Shown here: piece by piece, positions 16,514-26,852 of the stretch
Numbering within the stretch: position 1 is the first letter of the stretch
How the letters are laid out: each line of letters starts with the position of its first letter
Assembly: GCF_001942465.1 (NCBI RefSeq)
Contig: NZ_MKJY01000455.1
Location: 1-46,005, forward strand
Origin: Actinomadura sp. CNU-125
Lineage (GTDB): Bacteria > Actinomycetota > Actinomycetes > Streptosporangiales > Streptosporangiaceae
Length of the DNA: 46,005 nt
Reading direction: 5' to 3'
Translations under genes and position numbers: made by a program
The notes under the pieces: model-generated
What the model was told of the DNA's origin: nothing
Databases searched by the model: none
The model's input: only the letters and a program-made list of their open reading frames with translations

Positions 16514-17222
16514 ATGTCGACGTTGAACCGGCTGGTGCTGTGGAACATCGATCACACGCTGGTCGACGTCGGGCGGGTCACCCGCGAGGTCTACGCCGAG
16601 GCGTTCCACGCGACCGTCGGACGTCCGCTCCTGCGGCTCGCGCCCACCCCGGGGCGCACCGAGTCCGAGATCGTGTTCGAGACCCTCGCGTTCAACCGTC
16701 GTCACCACCGATGATCACCTGCCCCCGTTCATCGCCGCGCTGACCACGGCGTTCGCCGCCCGGCGGGCCGAGCTGCGCGAGCACGGCCGGGTGCTGGCCG
16801 GGGCCCGGGAGGCCGTGGACGCGCTGGCGCGGACGCCCGGCGTCGTGCAGTCGGTGCTGACGGGGTCGGTCCGGCCGAACGCGGTCTCGAAGGTCACGGA
16901 ACTGGGGTTCGCCGACCGGCTGGACCTGGACGTCGGCGGCTACGAGGACGGCGTCTACAGCAAGGCCGCCCTCCTGGAACTCGCCCGGTCCCGCGCGGGC
17001 GACCGGTACGGCGTCCCGTTCCCCGAGCGCGCGACCGTCTACATCGCCGACTCGCCCCGCGACGTGCAGGCCGCGCACATCGCCGGTTCGCCGATCATCG
17101 CCGTCGCGACGGGCAGCGCCACCGAGGCTGAGTTGCGTGCCGCGGGCGCGGACGCCGTCCTGCCGACGCTCGCCGACACCGCGGCCGTCCTGAACGCCGT
17201 CGCCGCCCTGACCGATTCCTGA
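16514..17222 (+). CDS. HAD family hydrolase, frameshifted, with altered nucleophile motif
   Basis: About 236 residues when both frames are joined. The first frame starts MSTLNRLVLWNIDHTLVDVG and runs to about 16696. The fold resumes as VVTTDDHLPPFIAALTTAFA one frame later, so one base is extra or two are missing near TTCAACCGTC. Motif II appears in VVQSVLTGSVRPNA and motif IV in ERATVYIADSPRDVQA. Motif I reads N-I-D-H-T where HAD phosphatases have D-x-D-x-T: the nucleophile position carries Asn. Either this subgroup has lost catalysis or the base is miscalled. The ATG has a purine-rich leader. Confidence 0.75.
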
Positions 17223-17277
17223 CATGACACGCCCTCCTTTGTCCGCTGCTTTCAGTCTCGGCGGCGCCGTGACCCGG
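17223..17277. other. first part of the gap before the acetoacetyl-CoA synthetase gene
   Basis: No gene or clear signal is seen in these 55 bases; the promoter described next begins directly after them. Confidence 0.3.
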
Positions 17278-17306
17278 TTGAACTAGAAACCCGTTCTGTG
17301 GATAAC
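17278..17306 (+). promoter_or_regulatory. promoter with an operator-like repeat in its spacer
   Basis: TTGAAC at 17278-17283 and GATAAC at 17301-17306 are 17 bases apart, a good vegetative promoter. The spacer holds AGAAACCCGTTCT (17285-17297), a near-perfect inverted repeat with an AAC-N2-GTT core like that recognised by some TetR-family lipid regulators. A repressor bound there would block polymerase. The transcript would have a leader of about 170 bases before the synthetase start. Confidence 0.45.
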
Positions 17307-17483
17307 CCCGGCGGTGGGCCGGGTGACCATGATCGAGAAGGGAAGTGTGTGGGCGACCGGTATTGCGCGTGACCTGCGGCGGGATGGCGGACGGGCGCGC
17401 GGCGGCCGGGTTGCGCCGAGGTGCGGCCCGCGACGAATATGGGGAGCGTCGCGTGGTCGGGGCGCGGCGGGAAGGCGGAAGAG

Positions 17484-19445
17484 ATGTCGGCTGAGCACAC
17501 CGTCGCCGAAGGCGCACCGCTCTGGGAACCGTCCGAGCAGGTCGTCGCGAACGCGCGGGTGACGCACTTCGTCCACTGGCTGTGGGACCGGGGCGTCCTC
17601 ACCGAGACCTACGACGACCTGTGGCGCTGGTCGGTCACCGAGGTCGACGCCTTCTGGGACGCGGTCTGGACGTACTTCGACGTCGTCGGCGAGCGCGGCG
17701 ACGGGCCCGTCCGCACCGGCGGACCCATGCCGGTGGACGGCCTGCGCTGGTTCCCCGGCACGACGCTCAACTACGCCGCCAACGCCCTCCGGCGCGCCGA
17801 GGAGACCCCCGACGAGACTGCGGTGATCTTCCGGTCGGAGGCGGGCGGGCACCGCGTGCTGTCCTACCGCGAGCTGGCCCTGCACGTCGCCGAGGTCCGC
17901 GCGGGCCTCGCCGACCTCGGCGTCGGCAAGGGCGACCGGGTCGCCGCCTACATCCCGAACATCCCCGAGGCGCTGGTCTGCTTCCTCGCGACGGCCTCGC
18001 TCGGCGCGATCTGGTCGTCGTGCTCGCCCGACTTCGGGTCGTCCTCCGTCATCGACCGGTTCGCGCAGATCGAGCCGAAGGTCCTCATCGCCGTCGACGG
18101 CTACGCCTACAACGGCAAGACGTTCGACCGCCGCGACACCGTCCGCGAGATCGAGGCCGAGCTGCCGACGCTCGCCGCGACCGTGCTCGTCCCCTACCTC
18201 GACCCGGCCGCGGGCCCCGACGGCCTCCGCGTCGGCATGCACTACGCCGACCTGCCCCGCGCCGACCACGACACTCTCGAATTCGAGCCCGTCCCCTTCG
18301 ACCACCCCCTCTGGGTCGTCTACTCCTCCGGGACGACCGGGCTGCCGAAGCCGATCGTGCACGGCCACGGCGGCGTCGTCCTCGAACACCTCAAGGCCCT
18401 GTCGTTCCACCAGAACATCGGCCCCGGCGACGTGTTCTTCTGGTACACGACGACCGGGTGGATGATGTGGAACTACCTGATGGGCGGCCTCCTCGTCGGG
18501 TCCGCGATCGTCATGTACGACGGTGCGCCGCTCGACCTGTGGCGGCTCGCCGCCGACAACGGCGTCACCTACATGGGCGTCGGCGCGCCCTACATCACCG
18601 CCTCCGCCAAGGAGGGCCGCCGCCCCGGCGAGGAACTCGACCTCTCGGCCCTGCGCGGCATCGGCTCGACCGGGTCGCCCCTCCCGCCCGAGGGTTTCGC
18701 CTGGGTGTACGAGTCCGTTCGCAGCGACATCCTGCTCGGCTCGTTCTCCGGCGGCACCGACCTGTGCACCGGTTTCGTCGGCCCGTCCCCGCTGCTGCCG
18801 CTGCGGGCGGGGGTCATCCAGTGCCGCGGCCTCGGCGCCAAGGTCGAGGCGTACGGCGACGCGGGCGGGCCCGTGATCGACGAGGTCGGCGAGCTCGTCA
18901 TCACCGAGCCCATGCCGTCCATGCCGGTGTTCTTCTGGAACGACGACGACAACGCCCGCTACCGCGACTCGTACTTCGACATGTACCCGGGCGTCTGGCG
19001 GCACGGCGACTGGCTCAAGATCCTCCCGGACGGCGGCTGCGTCATCTACGGCCGCTCCGACTCGACCCTCAACCGCGGCGGCGTCCGCATGGGGACGTCC
19101 GACTTCTACCGCGTCGTCGAGGCGTTCGACGAGATCACCGACAGCCTCGTCATCGACACCGGCCGCCTCGGCCAGGAGGGCCGGCTGCTCCTCTACGTCC
19201 AGCTCGCCCCGGACGCGTCCCTGGACGACGACCTGCTCGGACGCCTGAAGCGCGAGATCCGGTCGGCGCTGTCGCCCCGGCACGTCCCCGACGAGATCGT
19301 CGCCGTCCCCGGCATCCCCCGAACCCTCTCCGGCAAGAAGCTGGAGGTCCCCGTCCGCAAGATCTTGCAGGGCACCCCCGTCGACCAGGCCGCCAACCGC
19401 GACTCCATGGCCAACCCCGAGGTCCTGACCCACTTCACCCGCTGA
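17484..19445 (+). CDS. acetoacetate--CoA ligase (acetoacetyl-CoA synthetase)
   Basis: ATP-dependent activation of acetoacetate, and possibly related short acids, to the CoA thioester; cytoplasmic; 653 residues, the usual family size. The N-terminal ACAS domain begins PLWEPSEQVVANARVTHFVH. The adenylation core has the P-loop YSSGTTGLPKPIVHGHGG, then FFWYTTTGWMMWNYLMGGLL and GRSDSTLNRGGVRMG. The C-terminal LSGKKLEVPVRKIL contains the catalytic and acetylatable Lys. The ATG at 17484 follows a purine-rich site, AAGGCGGAAGAG. It is monocistronic, with its own promoter and a hairpin 37 bases after the stop. It could serve ketone-body or polyhydroxybutyrate use. Confidence 0.93.
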   Translation: MSAEHTVAEGAPLWEPSEQVVANARVTHFVHWLWDRGVLTETYDDLWRWSVTEVDAFWDAVWTYFDVVGERGDGPVRTGGPMPVDGLRWFPGTTLNYAANALRRAEETPDETAVIFRSEAGGHRVLSYRELALHVAEVRAGLADLGVGKGDRVAAYIPNIPEALVCFLATASLGAIWSSCSPDFGSSSVIDRFAQIEPKVLIAVDGYAYNGKTFDRRDTVREIEAELPTLAATVLVPYLDPAAGPDGLRVGMHYADLPRADHDTLEFEPVPFDHPLWVVYSSGTTGLPKPIVHGHGGVVLEHLKALSFHQNIGPGDVFFWYTTTGWMMWNYLMGGLLVGSAIVMYDGAPLDLWRLAADNGVTYMGVGAPYITASAKEGRRPGEELDLSALRGIGSTGSPLPPEGFAWVYESVRSDILLGSFSGGTDLCTGFVGPSPLLPLRAGVIQCRGLGAKVEAYGDAGGPVIDEVGELVITEPMPSMPVFFWNDDDNARYRDSYFDMYPGVWRHGDWLKILPDGGCVIYGRSDSTLNRGGVRMGTSDFYRVVEAFDEITDSLVIDTGRLGQEGRLLLYVQLAPDASLDDDLLGRLKREIRSALSPRHVPDEIVAVPGIPRTLSGKKLEVPVRKILQGTPVDQAANRDSMANPEVLTHFTR

Positions 19446-19481
19446 CGCACGCCGCCCGGCGCCCGTCGCGGACGGCGTCGC

Positions 19482-19506
19482 GGACGCCCGTCGCGGGCGG
19501 GCGTCC
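19482..19506 (+). terminator. GC hairpin after the acetoacetyl-CoA synthetase gene
   Basis: GGACGCCCG, seven-base loop, CGGGCGTCC: a perfect nine-base-pair stem 37 bases after the stop. The rest of the 309-base gap to the kinase start (to 19754) shows no gene. It must contain the kinase promoter, but I cannot place it. Confidence 0.5.
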
Positions 19507-19754
19507 GGGCGGTCTCGCCATCTGGGAACGGTCGCCGAATGATCTCGCGGTCCGTCGGTGTTCGGCACTAAGGTAAGAGCTTGCTCATACGTGTCCGATC
19601 GGAAGTGCTGGGTCAGAACGCACCTTATGGCCCCATGGCCGGGTGAACTTCCCGCCCGACTCGGACGTCACACTGACACGCACAGCGCTGGTCTGCAGTG
19701 ATCGCGCCGGTGGTCCGCTCGACCCGGGCGATCAGGAGAGGGACGGTTCCACGC

Positions 19755-21344
19755 ATGGAGGTTGGGGCGCTGCGATCCGGGGACCCGGAGAGGCTTGGCT
19801 CCTACGCCCTGATCGGCCGGGTGGGCGAAGGCGGTCAGGGCACGGTCTATCTCGGCGAGGACGAGGACGGCCGGCAGGTCGCGATCAAGCTGCTGCACGC
19901 CGAACTCGAAGAAGACGACAAGGCGCGCGCGCGGTTCCTGCGGGAACTCGACGTCGCCAAGCAGGTGGCGCCGTTCTGCACGGCCCAGGTGATCGACGCC
20001 GACGCGAACGGCGAACGTCCGTACATCGTCAGCGAGTACGTGCCCGGCCCGTCGCTGAACCAGCACGTGACCAAGGACGGTCCGCTGGTGGGCGCGGCCC
20101 TCGACCGGCTCGCGGTCGGCACCGCGACGGCACTGGCCGCCATCCACCAGGCGAAGATCATCCACCGCGACTTCAAGCCGCACAACGTCCTGCTCGGCCC
20201 GGACGGTCCGCGCGTGATCGACTTCGGGGTGGCCCGCGCGATGGCGGGCGGCACCACGCTGACCAGCCGGGTGATCGGCACCCCGTCGTACATGTCGCCC
20301 GAGCAGATCGGCGGCGACGAGGTCGGCACCCCCTCGGACGTCTTCTGCTGGGCGGCCACGCTCGTGTTCGCAGCCACGGGGGAGCCCCCGTTCGGGCAGG
20401 ACACCATTCCCGCGGTGATCAACCGGATCCTGCACGAGGACCCCGACCTCGGTGACCTGGACGGTTCGCTCCGCGGCCTCGTCGCCGACTGCCTGTGCAA
20501 GGAACCGGAGCTGCGGCCGACGGCCCGGCAGGTGCTGATGCGGCTGCTCGGCCACGAAGAGGCCGCCGTTCCCGCACCGGTCGCCGTCGTCCCGGAGGAC
20601 ACCGACGACCCCGAGGCGACCGCGATGCTCGCCGCCGGGTCCGTCCGCGCGGCCGAGGCCGACGACGGGTACGAGTACGAGGACGACGAGGAGTACGCAG
20701 CCCCGGCGTACGGCGCCGCCGCCTTCGAGGACGACGCCGACCCCGTCCGGACGGGCGACCTCGACCGCACCCAGGCCGTCGACGCGGGCACCCTGCCCGG
20801 CGGCGCTCTCTCCGCGGACACCCTGTCCGCCGACGCCCTGCCCGGCGGACCGTCCGGGGGCGGACGGCCGACGCTGCGGCAGCTCATCGAGAGCTCCGGC
20901 CGTTCGGCCGCACTGGCCGGTGTCGCCGCGCTGTTCGTCGCGATCGTCGTCGTCTCCTCGGTGATGATCTTCAGTTCGGGCGACGACGGCAAGGCCGGCG
21001 AGCACGTCGGCGACCCGACCGTCCCGCCGATGTCGGACAGCAGCACCCCCTCGCTGACGGTCCCGACGAACACGATGCCGGAAGAGCCGCTGCCCGACAG
21101 CCCGAGCTACACGCCCGACCCGTCCTACGACACGTCCTATCCGGACACCCCGAGCCCGTCCGGCTTGCCGAGCACCAGCGAGAGCCCGACCGCCGACCCC
21201 ACGGTGTCCGACGACCCCACCGACACGCCGACCACCAGCGAGCCCCCGCCCAGCACGGATCCCACCGACGGCCCCGGCGGCCCCGGCACCGAGGAGCCCG
21301 ACCCGCCGACCGGCGGCACCGACCCGGAGACGGGTGCCTCCTGA
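19755..21344 (+). CDS. membrane-anchored serine/threonine protein kinase
   Basis: A 529-residue eukaryotic-type kinase. Its parts are a cytoplasmic kinase domain (about 16-275), an acidic linker rich in Asp/Glu/Tyr, one membrane helix at about 385-408 (ALAGVAALFVAIVVVSSVMI), and an outside tail of about 120 residues dominated by Ser, Thr, Pro and Asp. Catalytic features are the glycine loop GEGGQGTVYLG, K45 of VAIK, D139 of HRD and D156 of DFG. The catalytic loop reads HRDFKPHN instead of the common HRDLKPxN, a conservative change. The activation segment includes GTPSYMSPEQ. No PASTA or other sensor domain is present. ATG 19755 is the likely start; AGGAGAGG lies 14 bases before it. Confidence 0.9.
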   Translation: MEVGALRSGDPERLGSYALIGRVGEGGQGTVYLGEDEDGRQVAIKLLHAELEEDDKARARFLRELDVAKQVAPFCTAQVIDADANGERPYIVSEYVPGPSLNQHVTKDGPLVGAALDRLAVGTATALAAIHQAKIIHRDFKPHNVLLGPDGPRVIDFGVARAMAGGTTLTSRVIGTPSYMSPEQIGGDEVGTPSDVFCWAATLVFAATGEPPFGQDTIPAVINRILHEDPDLGDLDGSLRGLVADCLCKEPELRPTARQVLMRLLGHEEAAVPAPVAVVPEDTDDPEATAMLAAGSVRAAEADDGYEYEDDEEYAAPAYGAAAFEDDADPVRTGDLDRTQAVDAGTLPGGALSADTLSADALPGGPSGGGRPTLRQLIESSGRSAALAGVAALFVAIVVVSSVMIFSSGDDGKAGEHVGDPTVPPMSDSSTPSLTVPTNTMPEEPLPDSPSYTPDPSYDTSYPDTPSPSGLPSTSESPTADPTVSDDPTDTPTTSEPPPSTDPTDGPGGPGTEEPDPPTGGTDPETGAS

Positions 21345-21349
21345 AAGCC

Positions 21350-21400
21350 GCGCCCACCGCCCCCGGGAAGGTTCCGCCCGCCCGGGGGCGGTGGGCGCTT
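21350..21400 (+). terminator. strong intrinsic-type hairpin after the kinase gene
   Basis: Arms at 21350-21367 and 21381-21398 form a perfect 18-base-pair GC-rich stem around a 13-base loop, followed by TT. It begins five bases after the kinase stop. Confidence 0.75.
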
Positions 21401-21749
21401 CCGGCACATCGAGAGCCTGACCTTGTGAAAGGTCCGGCCGCCGCCGAACGGCGGTTCGCCGTCGGCGACATGAACACATAGCCTTTGACGACTGCTTGAC
21501 GTGCCTATGCCGGGGCATGTGCCTACCTTGGCCACCGCGATCGCGTGCGAAGCCGTACCCGGCTTGCGACAATCGGAGCGCGTGGCGAGCCCCTGGGCGA
21601 GCCGGAACGAGGCGGCGGACGCCGCACGAGGTCCGGTGGCGGAGGGCCTCCAGGGCCCGACGCGGAGATGCCGCAACGAGCATGGCCTGGCTACGCTGGC
21701 GCATGAGCAGCGCCACAACGGGGTGGCGGAGTCTCTAAGGGAGTTGTTG
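21401..21749 (+). promoter_or_regulatory. leader region of the glutamate dehydrogenase gene
   Basis: About 350 bases without a supported gene. Two TTGACG hexamers (21485-21490, 21496-21501) and TACCTT (21524-21529) are promoter-like, though the spacings (15 or 22 bases) are not ideal. Overlapping them is the palindrome ATGCC-GG-GGCAT (21507-21518), a possible operator. The remainder up to the ribosome binding site AAGGGAG (21737-21743) shows nothing recognisable. Confidence 0.3.
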
Positions 21750-24700
21750 ATGGGCGGCAAGCTCGACCAGGCCAAGGACGATCTTCTCCGGAGGGCCGCT
21801 GAGACGTGCGTCCAGCGTCCGGGGTCGCGCGGGGGCGACGTCGAGGAGACCCTCGCGTACCTCCGGCTCTACTACCGGCATGTCGCGCCGGAGGATCTCC
21901 TCGAACGGGATCCGGCCGACATCTGCGGCCCGGTGATGGCGCACCGGCTGCTCGGTGAGGAGCGGCCGCAGGGACGCCCGAAGGTGCGGGTGTTCACGCC
22001 GTCGGTGGAGGAGTACGGCTGGGACCCGGGGCACACGGTCGTGCAGGTCGTCACCGACGACATGCCGTTCCTCGTCGATTCGGTGACGATGGAGCTGAAC
22101 CGGCACCAGCTGGCCGTGCATCTGGTCGTGCACCCGCTGCTGGGCGTCGACCGGGACGTCGCGGGCCACCTGAAGGGGTTCCGCGGGAAGCTCGACGACG
22201 ACGGCGACATCGACGAGTCGTGGATGCACATCGAGATCGACCGGACGAGCGACCGGGCGATGCTCGAAGGGCTGGAGCGCGACCTGCTGCGCGTCCTTCA
22301 GGACGTGCGGGTCGCGTTCGAGGACGGTCCGAAGATGCGGGCGCGCGCGCTGGAGATCGCGTCGTCGGTCCGCGGCGACGGGTCCGCGCTGCCGGAGAAG
22401 GAGCTCGCCGAGGGCGTCGAGCTGCTGGACTGGCTGGCCGACGGGCACTTCACGTTCCTCGGTTACCGCGACTACACGCTGGTCGAGGACGGGACGGCGC
22501 TGCGGCCCGAGCCCGGGACCGGGCTCGGCATCCTGCGCGACGACACCCGCGAGTCCCGCAGTTTCGCGGCGCTGCCGCCGGAGGTGCGGGAGAAGGCCAC
22601 CGAGAAGCGGCTGCTGGTACTGACGAAGGCGAACTCGCGTTCGACCGTCCACCGCCCGCTGTACCTCGACTACATCGGGGTGAAGAAGCTCGACGCGTCC
22701 GGCGAGGTGGTGGGGGAGCGCCGGTTCCTGGGCCTGTTCACGCACGTGGCCTACAGCGAGTCGATCGCGCACGTGCCGGTCCTCAAGCGCAAGCGCGAGG
22801 AGGTCTTGGAGCGGTCCGGTTTCCCGGCCGACAGCTACGACGGGCAGGACCTCATCGAGGTGCTGGAGGGCTACCCGCGCGACGAGCTGTTCCAGATCTC
22901 CGTCGACGACCTGCTGGGCATCGCGCTCGGGGTGCTGCGGCTGCGGGACCGCCGCCAGCTCCGGCTGTTCCTCCGCAAGGACATGTACGGCCGGTTCATG
23001 TCGTGCATGGTCTACCTGCCGCGCGACCGGTACACCACGCAGGTCCGGCTGCGCATCCAGGGGATCCTGAAGGAAGCGTTCGAGGGCGTCAGCGTCGACT
23101 ACAGCGCGAACGTCACCGAGTCGCTCCTGGCGCGCCTGCACGTGGTCGTGCGGGGCGAGCGCGGCCGTCCGCTGCCCGACGTGGACGTCGACGACCTGGA
23201 GGCGCGGCTCGCGGCGGCGACCCGCTCCTGGGGGGACGACCTGGCCGACGCGGTCCTCGAACTGTTCGGCGAGGAGCTGTCGGGGACGCTGTCGCGGCGG
23301 TACGCCGACGCGTTCCCCGAGGGGTACAAGGCGGACTTCCCCGCCCGTACCGCGGTCGCGGACGTGCGGTTCCTGGAGGAGCTCGGCCCGGACGCCGACA
23401 CGTCCATCAACCTGTACGAGCCGTTCGGCGCGGGGCACGGCGAGCGGCGGCTGAAGATCTACCGGCTGGGCGAGCCGATCTCGCTGTCGCGCGTCCTGCC
23501 GCTGCTGCAGAACATGGGCGTCGAGGTCATCGACGAACGGCCGTACGAGATCAACACCGCGGACGGCAGGCGGTTCTGGATCTACGACTTGGGGCTGCGG
23601 TACGCGCCGTCCGCCGACGTGCCCGAGGAGTCGGTCAAGGAGCTGTTCCAGGACGCCTTCCGCGCCCTGTGGCGCGGCGAGATCGAGAACGACGGGTTCA
23701 ACGCGCTGGTCCTGCACGTCGGGCTGAGCTTCCGGCAGGCGATGATCCTGCGGGCGTACGCGCTGTACCAGCGGCAGGCGGGGACGACGTTCTCCAAGCG
23801 CTACGTCGAGCAGGTGCTGCTGCGGAACGCGCAGATCACGCGGCTGCTGGTGCGGCTGTGGGAGAGCCGCTTCGCGCCGTCCCTGTCGGGCGGGGAGGAC
23901 GAGCGCAGCCTCGGCATCGCCGAGGAGCTGCAGGGCAAGCTCGACGAGGTCGCGAGCCTCGACGAGGACCGGATCCTGCGCGCCTACCTCGCGATGATCC
24001 AGGCGACGCTGCGCACGAACCACTACCAGCACAAGCCGTACCTGGCGCTGAAGCTGGACCCCGAGCGCATCCCCGACCTGCCCGAGCCGCGCCCGATGTA
24101 CGAGGTCTTCGTGTACTCGCCGAAGGTCGAGGGCGTGCACCTGCGCTACGGGGCGGTCGCGCGCGGCGCTGCGCTGGTCGGACCGTCGCGAGGACTTCCG
24201 CACCGAGATCCTCGGCCTGGTGAAGGCGCAGGCCGTGAAGAACACGGTGATCGTCCCGGCGGGCGCGAAGGGCGGGTTCGTCGGCAAGCAGCTGCCCGAC
24301 CCGGCCGTGGACCGGGAGGCGTGGCAGAAGGCCGGCGTCGCCTGCTACACCGACTTCATCTCCGGCCTCCTCGACATCACCGACAACCTGGTGGACGGCA
24401 AGGTCGTGCCCCCGCCGGACGTGGTGCGGCACGACGGCGACGACACCTACCTGGTCGTCGCGGCCGACAAGGGCACCGCGACGTTCTCCGACATCGCGAA
24501 CGGGGTCGCCGCCGAGTACGGGTTCTGGCTCGGCGACGCGTTCGCGTCCGGCGGGTCCGTCGGCTACGACCACAAGGGCATGGGCATCACCGCCCGCGGC
24601 GCCTGGGAGTCGGTGAAGTACCACTTCCGGACGCTCGGCAAGGACACCCAGGCCGAGGACTTCACGGTCGTCGGGATCGGCGACATGTCCGGTGACGTGT

Positions 24701-26604
24701 TCGGCAACGGGATGCTGCTGTCGGAGCACATCCGCCTCGTCGCCGCGTTCGACCACCGGCACATCTTCCTCGACCCCGACCCGGACGCGGCGTCGTCGTT
24801 CGCCGAACGGCGGCGCCTGTTCGACCTGCCGCGCAGCACGTGGGCCGACTACGACACGACGCTGATCTCCAAGGGCGGCGGCGTCTTCCCGCGGACCGCC
24901 AAGTCCATCAAGATCACCCCGCCGATCCGGGCGGCGCTCGGCATCGCCGAGGGCGTGGCCGCGCTGACCCCGTACGAGCTGATCCGGGCGATCCTGCGGG
25001 CCCCGGTCGACCTGCTGTGGAACGGCGGGATCGGCACGTACGTCAAGGGTTCGGCCGAGACGAACGACGCGGTCGGCGACAAGGCGAACGACCCCGTCCG
25101 GGTCGACGGGGCGGAGCTGCGCTGCCGCGTCGTCGGCGAGGGCGGCAACCTGGGGCTGACGCAGCTCGCCCGCATCGAGTACGCCCGGACCGGGGCGGAC
25201 GGCGACGGCGGTCTCGTCAACACCGACTTCATCGACAACTCCGCCGGGGTGGACACCTCCGACCACGAGGTCAACATCAAGATCCTGCTGGACCAGGCGG
25301 TCCGCGACGGGGAGCTGACCGGCAAGCAGCGCGACAACCTGCTGTACGAGATGACCGACGAGGTCGGACGGCTCGTGCTGCGCGACAACTACGCGCAGAA
25401 CGTGGTGCTCGCGGCGTCCCGGCTGCAGGCATCGTCGATGCTGCACGTCCACGCCCGGCACATGCGCAAGCTGGAACGGGACGGGCGGCTGAACCGGCAC
25501 CTGGAGTTCCTGCCGGGCCACAAGGCGATCGCGGAGCGGCGGCAGTCCGGGCTGGGGCTGACCGGCCCCGAGTTCTCGGTGCTGCTGGCGTACGCGAAGC
25601 TGACGCTGGACGCCGAGGTCGTCGCGTCCGACCTGGCCGACGACCCGTACCTGGAGTCGTGGCTCGTCGACTACTTCCCGACGCCGCTGCGGGAACGGTT
25701 CCGCCCGTACATGGACCGGCACCCGCTGCGCCGCCAGATCATCACCACCGCGGTCGTGAACGACCTGGTCAACAACTCCGGTTCCTCGTTCGTGTTCCGG
25801 ATGAACGAGGAGACGGGCGCGTCGTCGTCCGACATCGCCCGCGCCTACCTGGTGGCCCGGGACGTGTTCGACATGCCGCGGTTCTGGCGGTCGGTGGAGG
25901 GCCTGTCGCGGCAGGTCGACCAGTCCACGCAGATCGCGATGCTGCTGGAGGCGCGGAAGCTGACCGAGCGCGGCGCGCGCTGGCTGCTGCACAACCGGCG
26001 GCCCCCGTTCGACATCCGGGAGACGATCGACTTCTTCGCGGGCGGTGCCGCGACGCTCAGCGCGCAGCTGCCCAAGCTGCTCACCGGGCAGGACCTCGCG
26101 GCGTTCGAGCAGCGCCGCGACGGGTTCGCCGAACGGGGCGTCCCGGGTGAGCTGGCCGAGCAGTGCGCGATGCTGGTCGCCGCCTACAGCACGTTCGACC
26201 TGGTGGGCATCGCGCACGAGACGGGACGCCCGGTCGAGGAGGTCGCGGAGGTGTACTTCGACCTCGCCGAGCGGCTGCAGCTGTCCCGGCTGCGGGAGCG
26301 GATCATCGCGCTGCCCCGCGACGACCGGTGGCGGTCGATGGCGCGGTCCGCGCTGCGCGACGACCTGTACACCGCGCACGCGGCCCTCACCCGCGACGTC
26401 CTGGTGACGAGCGAGCCGGGCGCGCGGCCGGAGGAGCGGCTGGCGCACTGGGCGGAGAAGAACAAGACGGTCGTGGACCGCGCCCAGCAGATGCTCGGCG
26501 AGATCTGGGAGGGCGAGGGGTTCGACCTGGCGACGCTGTCGGTGGCGCTGCGGTCGGTCCGCACGCTCGTCACCGGCAGCTCGCTGCCGCCCGCCGAATC
26601 CTGA
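21750..26604 (+). CDS. NAD-specific glutamate dehydrogenase, large type, frameshifted in the middle
   Basis: Oxidative deamination of glutamate to 2-oxoglutarate and ammonia. Both halves together give about 1,617 residues, the expected size for the 180-kDa class. The N-terminal half has regulatory ACT-like regions (VVTDDMPFLVDSVTMELNRH, WMHIEIDR, RFLGLFTHVAYSES). The catalytic domain begins near residue 800 and reads ILGLVKAQAVKNTVIVPAGA, VAADKGTATFSDIAN, GDMSGDVFGNGMLLS and GEGGNLGLTQLARIEYA. The break is at about 24165, in the conserved (V)ARGGLRWSDRREDF segment. The first frame reads VARGAALV while the second resumes at LRWSDRR, so two bases are missing or one is extra in GCGCGGCGCTGCG. 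Being inside the most conserved motif, this is probably a consensus error. ATG 21750 has its ribosome binding site six bases upstream. Confidence 0.92.
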
Positions 26605-26608
26605 CCGG

Positions 26609-26636
26609 CGGCCGGTGACCGATTGGTCACCGGCCG
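26609..26636. terminator. hairpin 1 after the glutamate dehydrogenase gene
   Basis: CGGCCGGTGACC, loop GATT, GGTCACCGGCCG: a perfect 12-base-pair stem starting five bases after the stop codon. It can work in both directions between the two convergent genes. Confidence 0.65.
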
Positions 26637-26654
26637 GTGACCGGACGGACGTGA

Positions 26655-26695
26655 CGCGCCGTCCCGTCCCGCTTGACATGGGACGGGACGGCGCG
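26655..26695. terminator. hairpin 2 between convergent genes
   Basis: Arms at 26655-26670 and 26680-26695 pair perfectly over 16 bases (CGCGCCGTCCCGTCCC with its complement) around a nine-base loop. No T-run follows on either strand. Confidence 0.6.
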
Positions 26696-26718
26696 CACGG
26701 CACAATCGAAGGACCCGC

Positions 26719-26776
26719 CGGGTGCCGGACCGCTCCCGCTGCAGCGGTCGGGAAGAGCGGGACGGCCCGGCACCCG
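26719..26776. repeat. nested hairpin 3 between convergent genes
   Basis: The outer arms CGGGTGCCGG (26719-26728) and CCGGCACCCG (26767-26776) enclose an inner stem, TCCCGCT (26734-26740) with AGCGGGA (26756-26762). The remaining gap up to the lipoprotein stop at 26853 shows no gene. Confidence 0.5.
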
Positions 26777-26852
26777 ACGGAGATCAGAGGCCGCGCGCGG
26801 GCTCGACGGAGCCGTGCGCGGCGGACGGCCTGCGCGACCGGGGCACCTGGGT

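Noticed and set aside
22220..24223. Long arginine/glycine-rich open frames on both strands within the glutamate dehydrogenase gene and elsewhere
   Set aside because: They are shadows produced by GC-rich third positions; composition is Arg/Pro/Gly-heavy and they overlap genes with clear domains.
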